Part shown: piece by piece, positions 23,291-35,689 of the stretch | How positions within the stretch are numbered: position 1 is the stretch's first letter | Layout of the letters: each line of letters starts with the position of its first letter | NCBI GenBank assembly: GCA_016748015.1 | Contig: JAAOMT010000366.1 | Coordinates: 4,334-68,333, forward strand | Origin: Geosiphon pyriformis | Lineage: Eukaryota > Glomeromycota > Glomeromycetes > Archaeosporales > Geosiphonaceae | Reading direction: 5' to 3' | DNA: 64,000 nucleotides | The notes under the pieces: generated by a model | The model's database searches: none | What the model was told of the DNA's origin: nothing | What the model saw: only the letters and a program-made list of their open reading frames with translations | Program-made: the position numbers and the translations under genes

Positions 23291-24054
23291 GGGGACGAAC
23301 ATATATCACGTCATTATTGATTACTATAGGACCATCCCTTCCTTTCCCCCCTGGTGAGATATGCAATTAGACATTCCATAATAATGTTATCTCACATCAT
23401 AATAATATGCTATTCATGATGCACAATTATAAATCCATGCACTATAAATATATGGCATAATATAATCAAACTTGTATAATAAATATGATCAAACTTATGA
23501 TCGAAATTATTATAAAAATATACTAGCCTAAACATCTCAACTTATCGCATTGTCCTATTTATATAAAAATGACCACGAATTTGTGTCTAATCTAACGTGT
23601 CTTTTATCTCCTGATCTAGTGCATCTTTTATTCGCGTCTTTTATTTCCTGATCTATCGTGTCTTTGATATTGTATTTTTGATTTCATTTATTGCTAAACT
23701 CTCCTAATATGCAAGCTTTCCTAAATACACCGCAATACAACATGTTTTATATTTATAAAACTCTCACAAATCAACACCAGAGATTTTGCAATGAATTTGG
23801 ATATAGTCGTATGGTAAACACAAGAAATCCAGCATACCGAAAATTCAATTTATGTACCATAAATTAGACTGCATTTCTATATCTAATTGGCTAATAAATC
23901 ATGTGCCATTTAAAGTCGTAAGATTTTGACATTTCTATATTCTAATTGGCTAATAAAAATCCAAAATCACATGCCATATAAAATCATGTGAGACATGAGA
24001 TTTTGAATTCCCCCCCTCCCCCCTTTCATAATGACGTGATATATGTTTGTCCCC
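23291..24054. mobile_element. MITE, Harbinger/PIF-like, 764 bp
   Basis: The left end GGGGACGAACATATATCACG and the right end, read in reverse, GGGGACAAACATATATCACG form inverted repeats of about 27 bases with one mismatch in the first 20. TAA directly flanks both ends (23288-23290 and 24055-24057), a 3-bp target duplication as in PIF/Harbinger (Tourist-like) elements. The inside is AT-rich and non-coding. It contains a duplicated segment of about 60 bases (about 23871-23930 and 23932-23995) built on TTCTATATNCTAATTGGCTA. C-runs occur just inside both ends. Confidence 0.85.
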
Positions 24055-24724
24055 TAATGCAAAATATATTTTTAGCGGAACAATGCAAAAATAAAAGCTC
24101 AAGGATTATAAGAAATTCACAACTTTTTTGAATTTGATTTAACATACAAATTTTCACGTATCATTTTAATAAATATTGTGAGTTAAAGTCTAAACACTAT
24201 TATAGTTGAGAGCCTGGAATTTTTTAAATAAAATGTCTAAACACAGTCAACAGTTTTTGTGTTTAATTTTTCCTTTATACAATTTTCACCCCTTAATTTC
24301 AATTATCTATACTCGTGATTATAAATTGATTGCATTCAATTGTTTTAATAAGCTAAGGACTAAATATGGTACTAAAAATGATGAAAATATAAATTTTTAT
24401 GATTGTTTGGTTATCAATAAAACTTTTGATCAAATAATGACTCTTTAAAAGCTTCAGCCTTTTGAAATTAAGCTGAATACAGATAATATTATTAAAAAAA
24501 AACTTCTTTCTCCCATTGTTACCAGTAGAAATTTGAGTTAGTAATTAGCATGAAATTATCCTATTATTAATTAGTATATATTATAGTTTCAATTTATTAT
24601 TCATTATTCTATCAAATTATCAAATGTTGTTATTTAATTAATAACCCAATTTGTATAATACCCAAGTGTAACTAAATGCAATAATCAGATTATGTAATAC
24701 CCCAAACTATGTAGCATTTAAGAA

Positions 24725-24871
24725 TTTGCTGAAATATCTAGAAGTTTGACAAAATATTCAACAGTTCACTGAAATAATTAATATTTTATAGAAATAACTT
24801 GCATTTCACCAAAATGTACCTTTATTTTGTCAAAATATTAGCAAAAAAAAAGTGCTAGATCATAGAATAGT
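24725..24871. repeat. Dispersed 20-bp-period repeat, copy 2 (6 units)
   Basis: Six consecutive 20-base units start at 24725, 24745, 24765, 24785, 24805 and 24825. The shared pattern is TTNRCYRAAATATTNNNAGT, as in TTGACAAAATATTCAACAGT. The last three units and a 27-base tail match 7647-7733. The period is not a multiple of three, so it is not a coding repeat. Confidence 0.75.
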
Positions 24872-24879
24872 ACAACAAG

Positions 24880-27800
24880 AAGTTTTATAAAAGAAAAGCT
24901 TTTTTCTTCAAGAAAAATTTTTTTTTTATAAAACTTAATTTAGAATCATCTTTTTAGTAAGCAATTAGCTATTACAAATTAATTCGATAAAATTTATCTT
25001 GAAACCAAACTTTTTTTCCAATTATTACTATTTAAAAAACTTAAAATTATCATTCTGAAATTAATTAGCTACCAGTAATTACTTAGTTACTATAACCCTA
25101 AGCTGAAGACAATTTTCATTTTATTTCTTTTCTTTTAATTTTTTTATATTTTTTTATATTGTTAGATAGCCTATAATTGAAACTTTTTTAGAAAAGTTGA
25201 CTTTTACAGCAAAGTAACTACACATAAATTGGAAAGCTTACAAACAGAAATTCCTGTAAAAAGAGTTGATTTTTACCACAAAGTAACTATACAAAATAAT
25301 TGATATAAAATTATTTTATTATAAGCTCCAATAAATACATGGTCTAAAGTATAAAAAAATACTTTGAAGATAAATTGGCTTATTAAAGATTTATTAGCTT
25401 CTATTAACAGCAGAATTAATAGCAAAACAGCATTAAAAACATCAAAAAAAGGATAAAAATTCTTTAATAATACTGTATAGATTAATAATTTTAAAGAATA
25501 ATAATAATATGTTATTATTCAGATTTTTAACATAAAAAGTGAATTAAGTAATAAAAATAGTAGTATTTTTTAGTTAATAGTAATTATAACATAAATAATA
25601 AAAATAAAAACTATTTCAATTTTGTAATAAATACTTTCAGAGCAAAAAAAATCAATATTTATGTATTAAATAGTCTTTTTTTTGGTTTTTTGAACTTTAA
25701 TAATATAAATAAAGACACAAAAACTCTTTTTTTTCTATTTTTTTAATATTAATGTAAATGTTTTTGTTAAAAATTATTTACTTTAAACATTAATTTTTTG
25801 GCTGTTAATAAAAAATTTTTTCAGAAAAAATTAAAATTATTAAGAAAATTATTTTTAATATAATAATTTTAAAAGATTTTTATCTTTTCAAAATTTAGTA
25901 AAATTATTTATGCAATTTTTATATCTAAAAAGTTATAATAAAAGTATTAATTTTGGTAGATAAAAGTAATATTATAATAAATACTAATCATAGGATATCA
26001 ATAAACAATTATACAATTTAAACTGTAATCATAAAAAAATTTTTGTGAAATTATCTATTAAAATTATGTGTACTTTATTAATTAAGTTTAATAATATTAA
26101 GTCAATTAAAATATAATTAATAAAGCTATAACAGAAAGCTTTGATTGGATTTAAAAATATTAAACAAATTAATTAATTAATATTTAAATAATTTGTTTTT
26201 ATTGAAAAAAATATAATGTAAATAATAAAGGCCAATATAAATAAATTATTTAAAAATATTAAAAATACTAATAAAAATTTGGTTTATATTTTGTTAATAA
26301 AAATAACTAATTATAATTTGTAAGATTTTATTGTTTTAATTAAAAAAAAAATTTGCTATATTAATTATATTTTTATATTAAATATACTATTATTTGTTTT
26401 TAATTTAATAATAATTTCATAATATTATTAATTAAGTTTCCAATTATTAAAAGTATTTATTTGAATTAAATTTGAATAAATTCTTTTTTGTGCTTTTTAT
26501 GTAAAAAAATTGGTTATATTTTTTTAGTATACAATTAATTTAAAGTATTAGTTTTAAGATTTAAATTTTTTAAACTCTAATAAATTTAGATTTATAAATA
26601 TTTATGCTAAAAAATGAGTTTTAATTATTCAGTCAACTTTTTTAACAAAAAGTTTTAGATTCAAGTTGTTAATAATAATTAATTTACTATCTTCTAAAAT
26701 TTTTTTTAAGTAGTTTATTTATAACTAATACTAAATTTTTTTTTCTTTATATTAATTTTTCTGTAAAAATTTGTTTAAATAAGTTAAAACACTTATTAAA
26801 ACTTCTAACTAATTAAATGTCTACAATTTTTTGCAAGTTAGAATTTTTATTAATTTGGTTTTTTTGAGTTTTAAAAACAGCTAAATTTTTTTTAGTCTTA
26901 ATAATCTTAATATAATTTTAAATAGATTGATATTATTTTTTCTAATTTAACTTAATATTATAAATAATTGTTTGTTTTTAAATATTAATATTTCAAAAGT
27001 TTTTACAATTAAAATTGGCAATTTAAAAACATATATGTTGATTTTAAAAAATTTTATTAATTTAGTTTTGACAAGATTAAACTTTTTTTTTTGGTTTTAG
27101 TTTTTAATTTTTTTTCTTATTCAATAATTTATTTAATTTAGAAAATACAATATACAATATAAAAACATAAATGTTTTGTAAAACAAAATATAAATATATT
27201 TCTAAAATTTTGGAAATTTTGAATAAATCAAACTGTTTTTTTAAAACAATTTTTAGCTATAATTTTAAATCTATATGTAAACTTTTTTTATTATAAAATT
27301 AAATCAAATTTTTAGTATTCTGGTTTATTTGTAATTTAAAATTTAAATCTGTTTAACTTTTTATTGATTGTTTTATCATAAAATGCTTATGTGAAATAAT
27401 TTTAGAAATGTAAAAAAACTATAAACTTTATTTTTATTAGTAAATTTTTGTTAATTAAAATAGTTAATCAAAAATGTTTATAATATTTCTGAATTTTTTA
27501 ATATTTATTAATTTATATACTTTTTTAAATACTTTTTTTAATATAATATACAAACAAACTAATTAAGATTAATAAAAATATAAAATTAAAAATGCTAATA
27601 TTGTCAAATAAAAATGATTTAAGTATATGTTTCTGTTTAAAACAACAGATATAATTGAGATTTTTAATGAATTTAGAACAAATAATAATTTAAATATTAT
27701 ATAAAATCTTCTTAAAAGTGTTATATATTTATTAATTAATACAGTTTTGTCTTAATTTTGGTATAATAAATTTGAATATTTTTAAAACAAACTATTATTT

Positions 27801-28980
27801 AAGTATTATAATTTAAAATTTTTAATAAATAAACTTATTAAGACTTAAAAAATTTAAATTTTAACTAATTTTTACTATTATAAAAATTTTTAAAAAGTAA
27901 AAAAACATCTTAATTCTAGTTAGTAATGTTTAATAATATATTTTTAACCAACATTTTTTTGCTTTGTTTAAAATTACAAAAAAGTATAAAATATCTAAAT
28001 ATTATAAATTTAATATATTCAAAATAACAAATATTAATTCAATTATTAAAAAACAAATAAAAATTTTTATTATAAATAAAGTTTACATGATTAATAATAT
28101 ATTAGAATGGCTTTTAAGAAAAATTGTTTTAGATTATCTAATTGTAAAAGTAATATGATTTTTAAATGAAATCAAATAAAATTAAATATAAATAGTATCA
28201 TAAAAAGTTGGTTTAAAAAACAAATAATGTTAATTGATATTTTTTTTATTAATATATTTAATAATATAAATTATAAATTATGATTAAAAATCTACTGAAT
28301 AATAAAATTATTAATTTATTAAAAATCTCTAATAAACTTTAAAAACATTATAATAAATTTATATTAAAATTTTAATTGAATTTATTTAATTATTATCTAA
28401 TTATTAAATCTGTTTTTGATTTTAAAAAAATTTAAATGTTAATAATTTTCAAGTTTTATAAGTTAAATAGTATTTTTTATTAATATTTAACTAATTATTT
28501 TAATTAAAGTAATGAGAAAATATTGTTAAAAATAATATTTAATCAGATCTTATATGTATATAATAAGTTTGATATTTTTTAAGATAACAATTTTTTGGTA
28601 TTAAAAAGTATTTTTATTTAAACTTCTGTTTTTATAATAAATTTAATTATAAAAAACACTTTAAAAAAATTTTAAAATATAATTAGTTTTATAAATATGT
28701 ACAAAGTATACAATTTTGTAAATTGGCATTATTTAAAAAACAGTTCATTAAAAATAAAAATATATAAAGTTTTTGTATACATAATAGGTATTGCTTTGCT
28801 AAAGAGATAAATATAAGATTGTTTTAAAGCCAAATATTTTATTGATTAATAAAATCATATATAGTTCAAGAAATAGTTTCCATAACAACTATTTAATTTA
28901 AATTTTATTTTACTTTATGATTTTCATATTTGGATTTGAATTTATATACTCAAAAATATGATAATTTAACAAAGCAAAAG
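24880..28980. other. AT desert, no supported gene
   Basis: Over 4 kb of almost only A and T with sparse G and C. Open frames here (for example 27964) are made of Lys, Ile, Asn, Phe and Tyr and are chance products. No tRNA, structured RNA or transposon end is recognised. Confidence 0.6.
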
Positions 28981-30710
28981 GCATCTATTTAATTAAATTA
29001 CATTGCTTATCCCAAAAAAATCAATAATGGGATCTTATCATCATGTATCCAAAATAAGGTCCGAAATGGTCATTACCTTCATTAGTCGTAACTATTCGAC
29101 CGTCTTTTTTTCTGCGTTTATTACGACTTTTATTACAATCCTTGCAGATGTAAAAAAATTAAGAACGCATTAAATTTTAAAAATAGCGTTTAACACTGGA
29201 AAAGTTCTAAATTTCCTCACCGGATGTTCATTTAATGTTCCGACCTCAAAACATTTATAAACAGACGGAAACTTTATTGGTGGTTCTAAGTCAGAGGTTT
29301 TTGTGAAAAGAGGTGAGCATTCACATTGATCTTGAAATGGAATCCAGTATTCGCCACTCAATTGAAAATAGTCAATTGCTTTTCCATCAAAATTATAACC
29401 AAGTTTTGGAACACTTGGGGTAAAATCATCTCGGTACGTGACACGATAAAGCGTAATTTTAGTTGCTACAAATTCGACAAATTTCATATTTCCCATTTTT
29501 GGCTGGCCGAATGTGACAACTGTTGGTTTAACTGCATATTCAGAAGCAAATTCTAATGCTGCGTACACTGCTATTACTAAAAAATTTCATAATTTAAAAT
29601 ATGCATATGCAACAATATTCAATATTATAAATACAACTTACTACCCGCTCGCCCAAAACCAGTGAATGCAAAGTAATTCTTTTTAACATGAAAGTGAGGT
29701 TTTGATTTCAAGTATCTCATCTTGGTCCAAAATTTTTTTCTACCCTTTAACCATACATTAAAATGACTTTTATCTACTAAGGCCTCTTCTATTCTAGGAT
29801 AAGGAATCGAAATCGATTTTATCCTTTGCCAATGAATGTATCCCCTTTCTTTAGATTTGAAAGTCCATATTATTTGTTGATACGCTCCTGTGGTTGGCTT
29901 TAAACTTTCTGGCATTCCCACTGAAATTTAAAATTATCAAATTTGAATCGAAGCATTTTCAAATTTTCAAAATAAAATTTATTATTTTACCAAAAAAGCG
30001 GTCCCTTAGGCGATCGCTCTCATCTCCAAGAAGTGAAGCCTGTCTTGCATAGTAAGCATTATTAGCTAGCATCCCGAGGAGCTTTTGATCATCTACTAAA
30101 ACTTTTTGAAAGTTGGAATCTTCACCAATTTTGGATCTTTTTTGCTCTTTGGTAATGTTTAAGAAATCCTTTTTTAAGGGGCTGAGGTTTACATCTTTGA
30201 TTGGAAGATACTCGCGAAAGTTCTCTTCTCCTTTTGTATAAATTTCTGCTATGGAAACTATCACCATGTGAAATAGCTTCAAAATGAGTAACCAACAAAA
30301 GCTTGAAAGAATTTTCATTTTAAAACATGAATAAAAATTACTTCTTGGATATTGAACTTATCACTGTATTCTGGCTTCGATGATCTATTCCCCTATATGG
30401 TTTTAAATTCCCAAACGAAAATACACGTAATCTTTAGAATTGTCGACGATCGATTTGTCCTGATAAACAAAAAGAGAATCAAAGATAAGCACAGAGTAAC
30501 ATTGGGAACTTAGTATATCTTAAGCATTTAAAAAACCAATGCTTAAACTTTCAGGTGCCAGATTTACTTTCATTGTTCAGTTTTTATTTTTACCTAACGA
30601 GACAAATAAATATTCTCGAATCATTACACATTCTTCGTCGGTTATAATTTTACCAGCTTAGGTTTCACTGAGTAGATATGAGTATTTCGAAGCAAAAAAT
30701 GCTTACCAGT
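28960..30710. repeat. Left arm of a large inverted duplication (lipase A)
   Basis: The whole lipase A gene, its promoter side to about 30710 and its 3' flank to about 28960 match the reverse complement of about 35690-37720 with scattered substitutions. The shared 3' flank includes GCAATGTAATTTAATTAA and GATGCCTTTTGCTTT. The shared upstream flank includes the AAATATTCTCGAATCAT-like and GCTTAAGCATT-like segments. About 230 bases present 3' of copy B are missing here. The arms are separated by about 5 kb. Confidence 0.8.
29021..30318 (-). CDS. Class-3 lipase-like secreted protein A, 360 aa, catalytic Ser replaced
   Basis: Exons on the - strand: 30318-29991, 29920-29642, 29576-29221, 29140-29021, with introns of 70, 65 and 80 nt, all in frame. 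The N-terminus (MKILSSFCWLLILKLF...) is a signal peptide. A Kex2-like KR site follows at KEQKRSK, as in the prolipases of Rhizopus. The class-3 lipase core is clear: LANNAYYAR, then the elbow FTGFGRAG at 195-202, VVTFGQPKMGN, LYRVTYRDDFTP (catalytic Asp D253), a Cys pair QCECS, and DHFGPYFGY (catalytic His H346). The nucleophile position of TGHSLGG is Gly199 instead of Ser, so hydrolysis by the usual mechanism is not expected. The C-terminus (after GYMM) is altered by a downstream deletion relative to copies B and E. It is the intact partner of dead copy B. Confidence 0.88.
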
Positions 30711-31216
30711 GTAACCCATATATTATTGAAATATCTGAACTTGTATATTTTTGAAAATTTCATCCCCTTCCCAAGCAGGCCAATACTTAAATTCATATAG
30801 ACAGCTTTGCTGTATTCGGCCACATGTGGTCGATATATAATAAAAATTTCTATTTAACTCAATCAGCCTATATGTTATTTTTGAATTCTTAAACAAACGA
30901 TATCAACTGGCCTTCAAGGAATATGGCTTAAATCCTTTAAAAATATCGACTTGGTTCTTTTACCATAGCCAGTTTTGTACACTAAATTTTGGATTAACAG
31001 GAGTTCATTCAGGATGCACTGAAAAAGTGAAAAAACGAGAGATTTCGCCAAATGAAGTCTAAATAAAGAGGTCTCTATCCACTATAGTAGACAGTAATAA
31101 CTGTTGCCATAGCAATAAATGTAAATTAAACGGCTTTGATAAATATATAAAATAGCTAATAGATAGAAAACCAATATGTTGTAGATTTTCAAATATTTTT
31201 ACAAAATATATGAATT

Positions 31217-31465
31217 TTGAATATAATACAAAGGCTTAGAAATTTTTTTAAAGTATTTCGTTCTTTTATTAAATTTGGTTTGAAAGTGAATTTGACATGT
31301 CAAAATTTCGTAGAGAAAAATTTTACCGAAAAACAGTATTTCCTTGATCAAATATATAATGCTTATAAACATTTACAAACTGTGTTCGACGTCAATTTCC
31401 AAGATATAACAATTAATAATGAGCGAGCTTTTGGTCTTAAATTTTATCATCTCGTTTCAACTTGA
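31217..31465 (+). CDS. Hypothetical ORF, 82 codons
   Basis: Open from an ATG with protein-like composition (LTCQNFVEKNFTEKQY, QIYNAYKHLQTVFDVNFQD). No family, signal peptide or membrane segment is recognised. It lies between the two arms of the lipase inverted duplication. It may be a short gene, an exon or a remnant. No splice partners were found. Confidence 0.25.
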   Translation: MNIIQRLRNFFKVFRSFIKFGLKVNLTCQNFVEKNFTEKQYFLDQIYNAYKHLQTVFDVNFQDITINNERAFGLKFYHLVST

Positions 31466-31977
31466 TAAAGAATCATAAAAGCAAACAATTTATTTTGTTT
31501 TTCTACATTCTGAAATTACTTCATTTATTTCAATTTTGAAAATTCTTAAAAGATTTTCCTCATATTCAGAATAGGTTTTAGATTTTTTATATACTATTGT
31601 CGGAAAGCCGCATAAGTAAGCTTAAATTATTCAATATCCTCATTAAGTATCCATGAGATATGCTTATATATCAGAGTGTGCTTTTAACAAATTAGCTAAA
31701 AATGTACATCCATTATCTTAAAAATCTCTAGCTTGATTTTAACTGTTATCTATCTTCATCCCATTAATATATTCAACAGTGTGAAAATTTCTCCAATAAA
31801 TGGTTGTTTAAATATAAAGAAATTCAGATTTTTCTATTCAGCGAGAGAGAAAATTCGGAATCTAAAAGCAAATTTCAAGAAATAAAAAAACTTGGCCTAA
31901 TTATGAATCAAGTAAATGAAAAAGCACTCTAAAGGAAGATTAAGAAGTCAATTGACTTTAGCTTCAATATTATCTAT

Positions 31978-32290
31978 CGGAAAACCAGTGCATGAAAGTA
32001 GTTTTTAGCAACATGAAATTCAGATTTTATTATAAGTAATCCATCTTATTCAAAAAAGGGCTTTCAGCCATTAACCATATCATCTACTATGAAAATTCAC
32101 ACTATCAGAATCCAATATATGTTTATCAAGTCTGATATCACTACTAAAAGCATTTGGGTACCCGATTCTTGTGTCTACAAATTTTACTAATAATTTGTTT
32201 GTTGACAAGATGTTCCTAATTGGATCTTTACCTATTAAGGTGTTTTTACTTCCTCTAATGAATCACTTTAAGTTTTATTTCGGACCCCGG
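31978..32290 (-). pseudogene. Lipase relic F (second-exon fragment)
   Basis: The + strand text at 31981-32090 aligns with the antisense of lipase A exon 2 (29650-29760), for example AAAACCAGTGCATGAAAGTA against AAAACCAGTGAATGCAAAGT. Read on the - strand it gives EFHVAKNYF, matching HFHVKKNYF just before the nucleophile elbow of copy A. Further upstream IGYPNAFSSDIRLDKHI may be the front part of the same exon. Many stops and shifts mark it as dead. No exon 1, 3 or 4 was found around it. It lies inside the spacer of the A/B inverted duplication. Confidence 0.55.
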
Positions 32291-32639
32291 GATTCTTATT
32301 AGAGATGGATCGTAATATATCACTAATGCTAAGCAATGCCCGAGAAAACTTCCCCGAGTGCCATTTTCATCTCTATTCATTATAGTCTTACAATTTCGGC
32401 ATTTATATATCTCAGATCATCTGATGTTTTGGGTGTTTCCACACCAACTGCAAAAAATAAAATAAAATAACAAAGCTAATAATAATTTATGTTTAATAAT
32501 TATAGAAATATTTGATTTAATTCATTTATTTAATTTGATTTATTATAATAATACAATCATTAATTTTTAAGAATTATATAAAACTAAATAATAATAATAA
32601 ATTAAAAAATTATGACATGTTTTTATCTCTTTCAACTCA

Positions 32640-33030
32640 TGTCTAATTCTGGTAGTTTTTCTGAATGCCTGAACTAAAGCCTGAGTTTCAATAATTCCCC
32701 AAAGCCTATAAATAGAAGGAGTTCTAATGAACACAAGACTAATAGCTCTAATTGAAACAGCTAGAAAACTGCTATCTAAAGATTTTAGTGAATCACATTT
32801 CTGATGTTTGTGAGTAAGAGAGAGTTCTAAGAGAAGACAATTATTCAGCGCTAAGAGGTATTTTTACACAAATGCCTATCTTGGTGGTTGGATTGATTGT
32901 AGAAAAAGTTGAAAAAGAGTAAAAAATTGTAGATGGTATTGTAGAACATGTAGAAAGCTTAAATTCAGTCAGTTGGCAGTATTTTGAAAAAGATTTGAAG
33001 AGAGATAAGAATGTATAATAGGAAAACAAT
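32640..33030. other. GC-richer patch with TATA box, possible LTR remnant
   Basis: CCTATAAATAGAAGG at about 32705-32719 is a strong TATA-type core promoter placed within a patch that is less AT-rich than both sides. A 26-codon frame follows at 32728. Such a layout is common in solo LTRs of Ty1/Ty3 elements. I could not identify matching TG...CA ends or a target duplication, so this stays a suggestion. Confidence 0.2.
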
Positions 33031-33039
33031 TTTTTTAAG

Positions 33040-35200
33040 GATATTTATCATCATAGGAAAAATAAAATAAAGATCAATTTTGGTCTAACTGAAAAATATC
33101 AAGTATTGAATGAACTTAACAAAATTTAATTTTTTTTCTCTGCTGTGGCACATTAACTGCTAAGTGAAGTAAAAATATAAAGCTTCTTATGGGATATAAG
33201 TTAGAATCTAAAATATTAGCAAACAAACAAATTAATGTAAAAGAGCACTTTTTTTTATATTAACTATTGAAGCTTTGTAGATATATTTAGTTCGATATAT
33301 TACGTTTGTTTTTTAATTGTTCAATATATATTACACCAATTTTTCTAAAGCTTTAACAGATTGAAATATTTTACTTTATTCAAAACATTTAAGATTAATA
33401 TATAAGCTTCATACTTAAAAAAATATAAATTAATATTGTTTATGTTGATTTCTGGTTTATTTACTATTATATCTGTTAAATAACAATTAGTAAGATTTAT
33501 TTTATTTTAACCAATATTAGAAACATATTTTTAGATTTTATTTTATAATATGTAAATTCATAAATCTGTGTTCGAACATATTTTTCAATAAATTATTATT
33601 ACCAATTTGTATTTTGATCAAATTTAAAATTATTAATATTATAAAGTATTAAAAAATTAATTCTCTTGTAAGAAAAATTTTTAAGTTGATTTGCTTTAAG
33701 CTTTAAACTTTTTCTAATTACAATATTTAATTTTGAGCAAATTTTATTATTTATAAAGCTAATTTGAATTTAATAACTAATTATAATAAACCATATTGCT
33801 AAAAAATTTAATATCTAATGCTATTTTTTTATGATTTGAGTTGCTTAAATCTTTTGTAATTAACATAATATTCAAACAATAGCGAAATCTTTTAGGCTTA
33901 ATAATATTAATTCTCAAATTATTAATACTCAAACTGAGATTATACTATTTTATCATTGTTAATTAAAATAATATTAATTAAGAATAATTGGCTTGTTAAA
34001 TTTAAAATATATTGCATCATAATATAATTACTTTCTATTCAAATTATGTATATTTAAAAAGTAAAAAAGATTTTGTTTTCAAATGATTTAAACTATATTT
34101 TGAATATTTAATAGCTAATAATACTAATAAAAATAGCTGCTTTTGTTGTGATATTTGAATATTTAAACAATGTGAATAATTTATTTTAAGATATTGCTAT
34201 ATTAAAAAAAAAACAAAGATTTTTATTAATAATACTGTTAAAAATCTTGGTTGTAAATCTGTTGAAAACTACTGTTTTTTAACATTATAAACACTAGTGT
34301 TAACATAAAAATTCGTAAAGTTTTATTATTAACTCTGACTGAACTTACAATTATTACATTAACCATAATATACATTTTTTAAAAAAAAGAATGTAATATA
34401 TATGCAAATTAGAATTGCAAAAAACAAATCTGATTTATGCAATAAATAAATTGGATTATACAGATTTTTTATTTAAACAAATATATTACATAATATATTT
34501 AAAAGTTTTTACATTAACTTTATAATGTTTGAAAATATTAAATAATTTGTTTAGCCCATATATAAAACTGGTTGGATTCAATAAAAAATAAAATACATTA
34601 ATAAATATTTGGATAAAAATTGGTCAATAAAATAAATTGAAACAAAACTTTTTTAATTTGACATCTTAGCAAACACATAAAATTTGATACAATTAATATA
34701 AAACAATTAGTCTGCATACTTATATTATAAAAACAATACATAGTAAGTTATCAATAATTAAATATAAAATACAAAATATTTGTATCAAATGTAGAAAGAT
34801 GAAATTATTTGATTATATTTTAAATATATAATTTAATACAAAAATATGAATGAATATTTTTCTAAACTTGTAATCTGTTTTGAATTTTTGCTTAGTAAAT
34901 TCAGAGTTTTTCAATAAACACTATAAATTGGCTTTTTAAAATTTACACAATTTTAACAAAAAAATTAGTTTTTAAAAGTTGGTACCATAATACATTAAAA
35001 ATATTTAAATACATTAAAGTGGCTGCTATTAAAGTAGCAAAATTTGCCTGTTTAATTTTATTAGTTTTTAGAAAAAATATATAAATACTAAATGTAAAGA
35101 CAAAAGCAGATTATAAGAATATTGTTATAATTTAGACTTTATGTTTAGTTTTAGAAATTATCTATTATTTATATCAGCAACTCTACTTTTAGAATTAGTT
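33040..35200. other. AT desert in the spacer of the inverted duplication
   Basis: Very AT-rich sequence without credible frames or repeats other than homopolymers. Nothing in it is recognised. Confidence 0.55.
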
Positions 35201-35214
35201 ATTAATATAATCAT

Positions 35215-35286
35215 TGATTTGATTATTAACTTGATTATTAACTCAATTATTAGATTGATTATTGATTTGATTATTCACTTAATCAA
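35215..35286. repeat. Degenerate 12-bp tandem repeat, 6 units
   Basis: Units TGATTTGATTAT, TAACTTGATTAT, TAACTCAATTAT, TAGATTGATTAT, TGATTTGATTAT and TCACTTAATCAA follow each other with a 12-base period. In one frame this reads as a four-residue repeat of the type D/N-L-I-I, but it is preceded and followed by stops, so coding is unlikely. Confidence 0.75.
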
Positions 35287-35689
35287 TTGTTCTTTTTAGA
35301 AAATACATAAACAAGACTCTTCATACCTGTAAAAAAGTATTAGCTCTGACAATAATTATTTTAGACACAATTAATTCTTTCAATACAATAGTTTGAATTT
35401 CCTCTTATACTTTTTGATTTGAAGGATAACAATTCTTTTTATTTTTTTTTGTGCTAGCTTTTTTATGAAGTATGATTGAATAAATGATTACTGAAAAGTA
35501 CAAAAGATATCTATTATTGAATTCTAAAAATGCCTTCTGAAGCATAAAATTATCTCAGTGCATCATTTTTTGTTGACAATATAGACTATCTCTATCTTCA
35601 AATTCCTTTGAAAAGATTAGTGACTGAAATTCTTATGAGACTGATCTCACATATTTAATTCATATATATTTAATTCACTCACTGCTAAG

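Noticed and set aside
24206-24448. 80-codon + strand frame with mixed composition
   Set aside because: No motif, no promoter and AT-rich flanks; could be a remnant but not supportable.
29326-29556. Frame antisense to lipase A exon 3 (also 36879-37109 opposite lipase B)
   Set aside because: Shadow of the lipase coding strand; shared only because A and B are duplicates.
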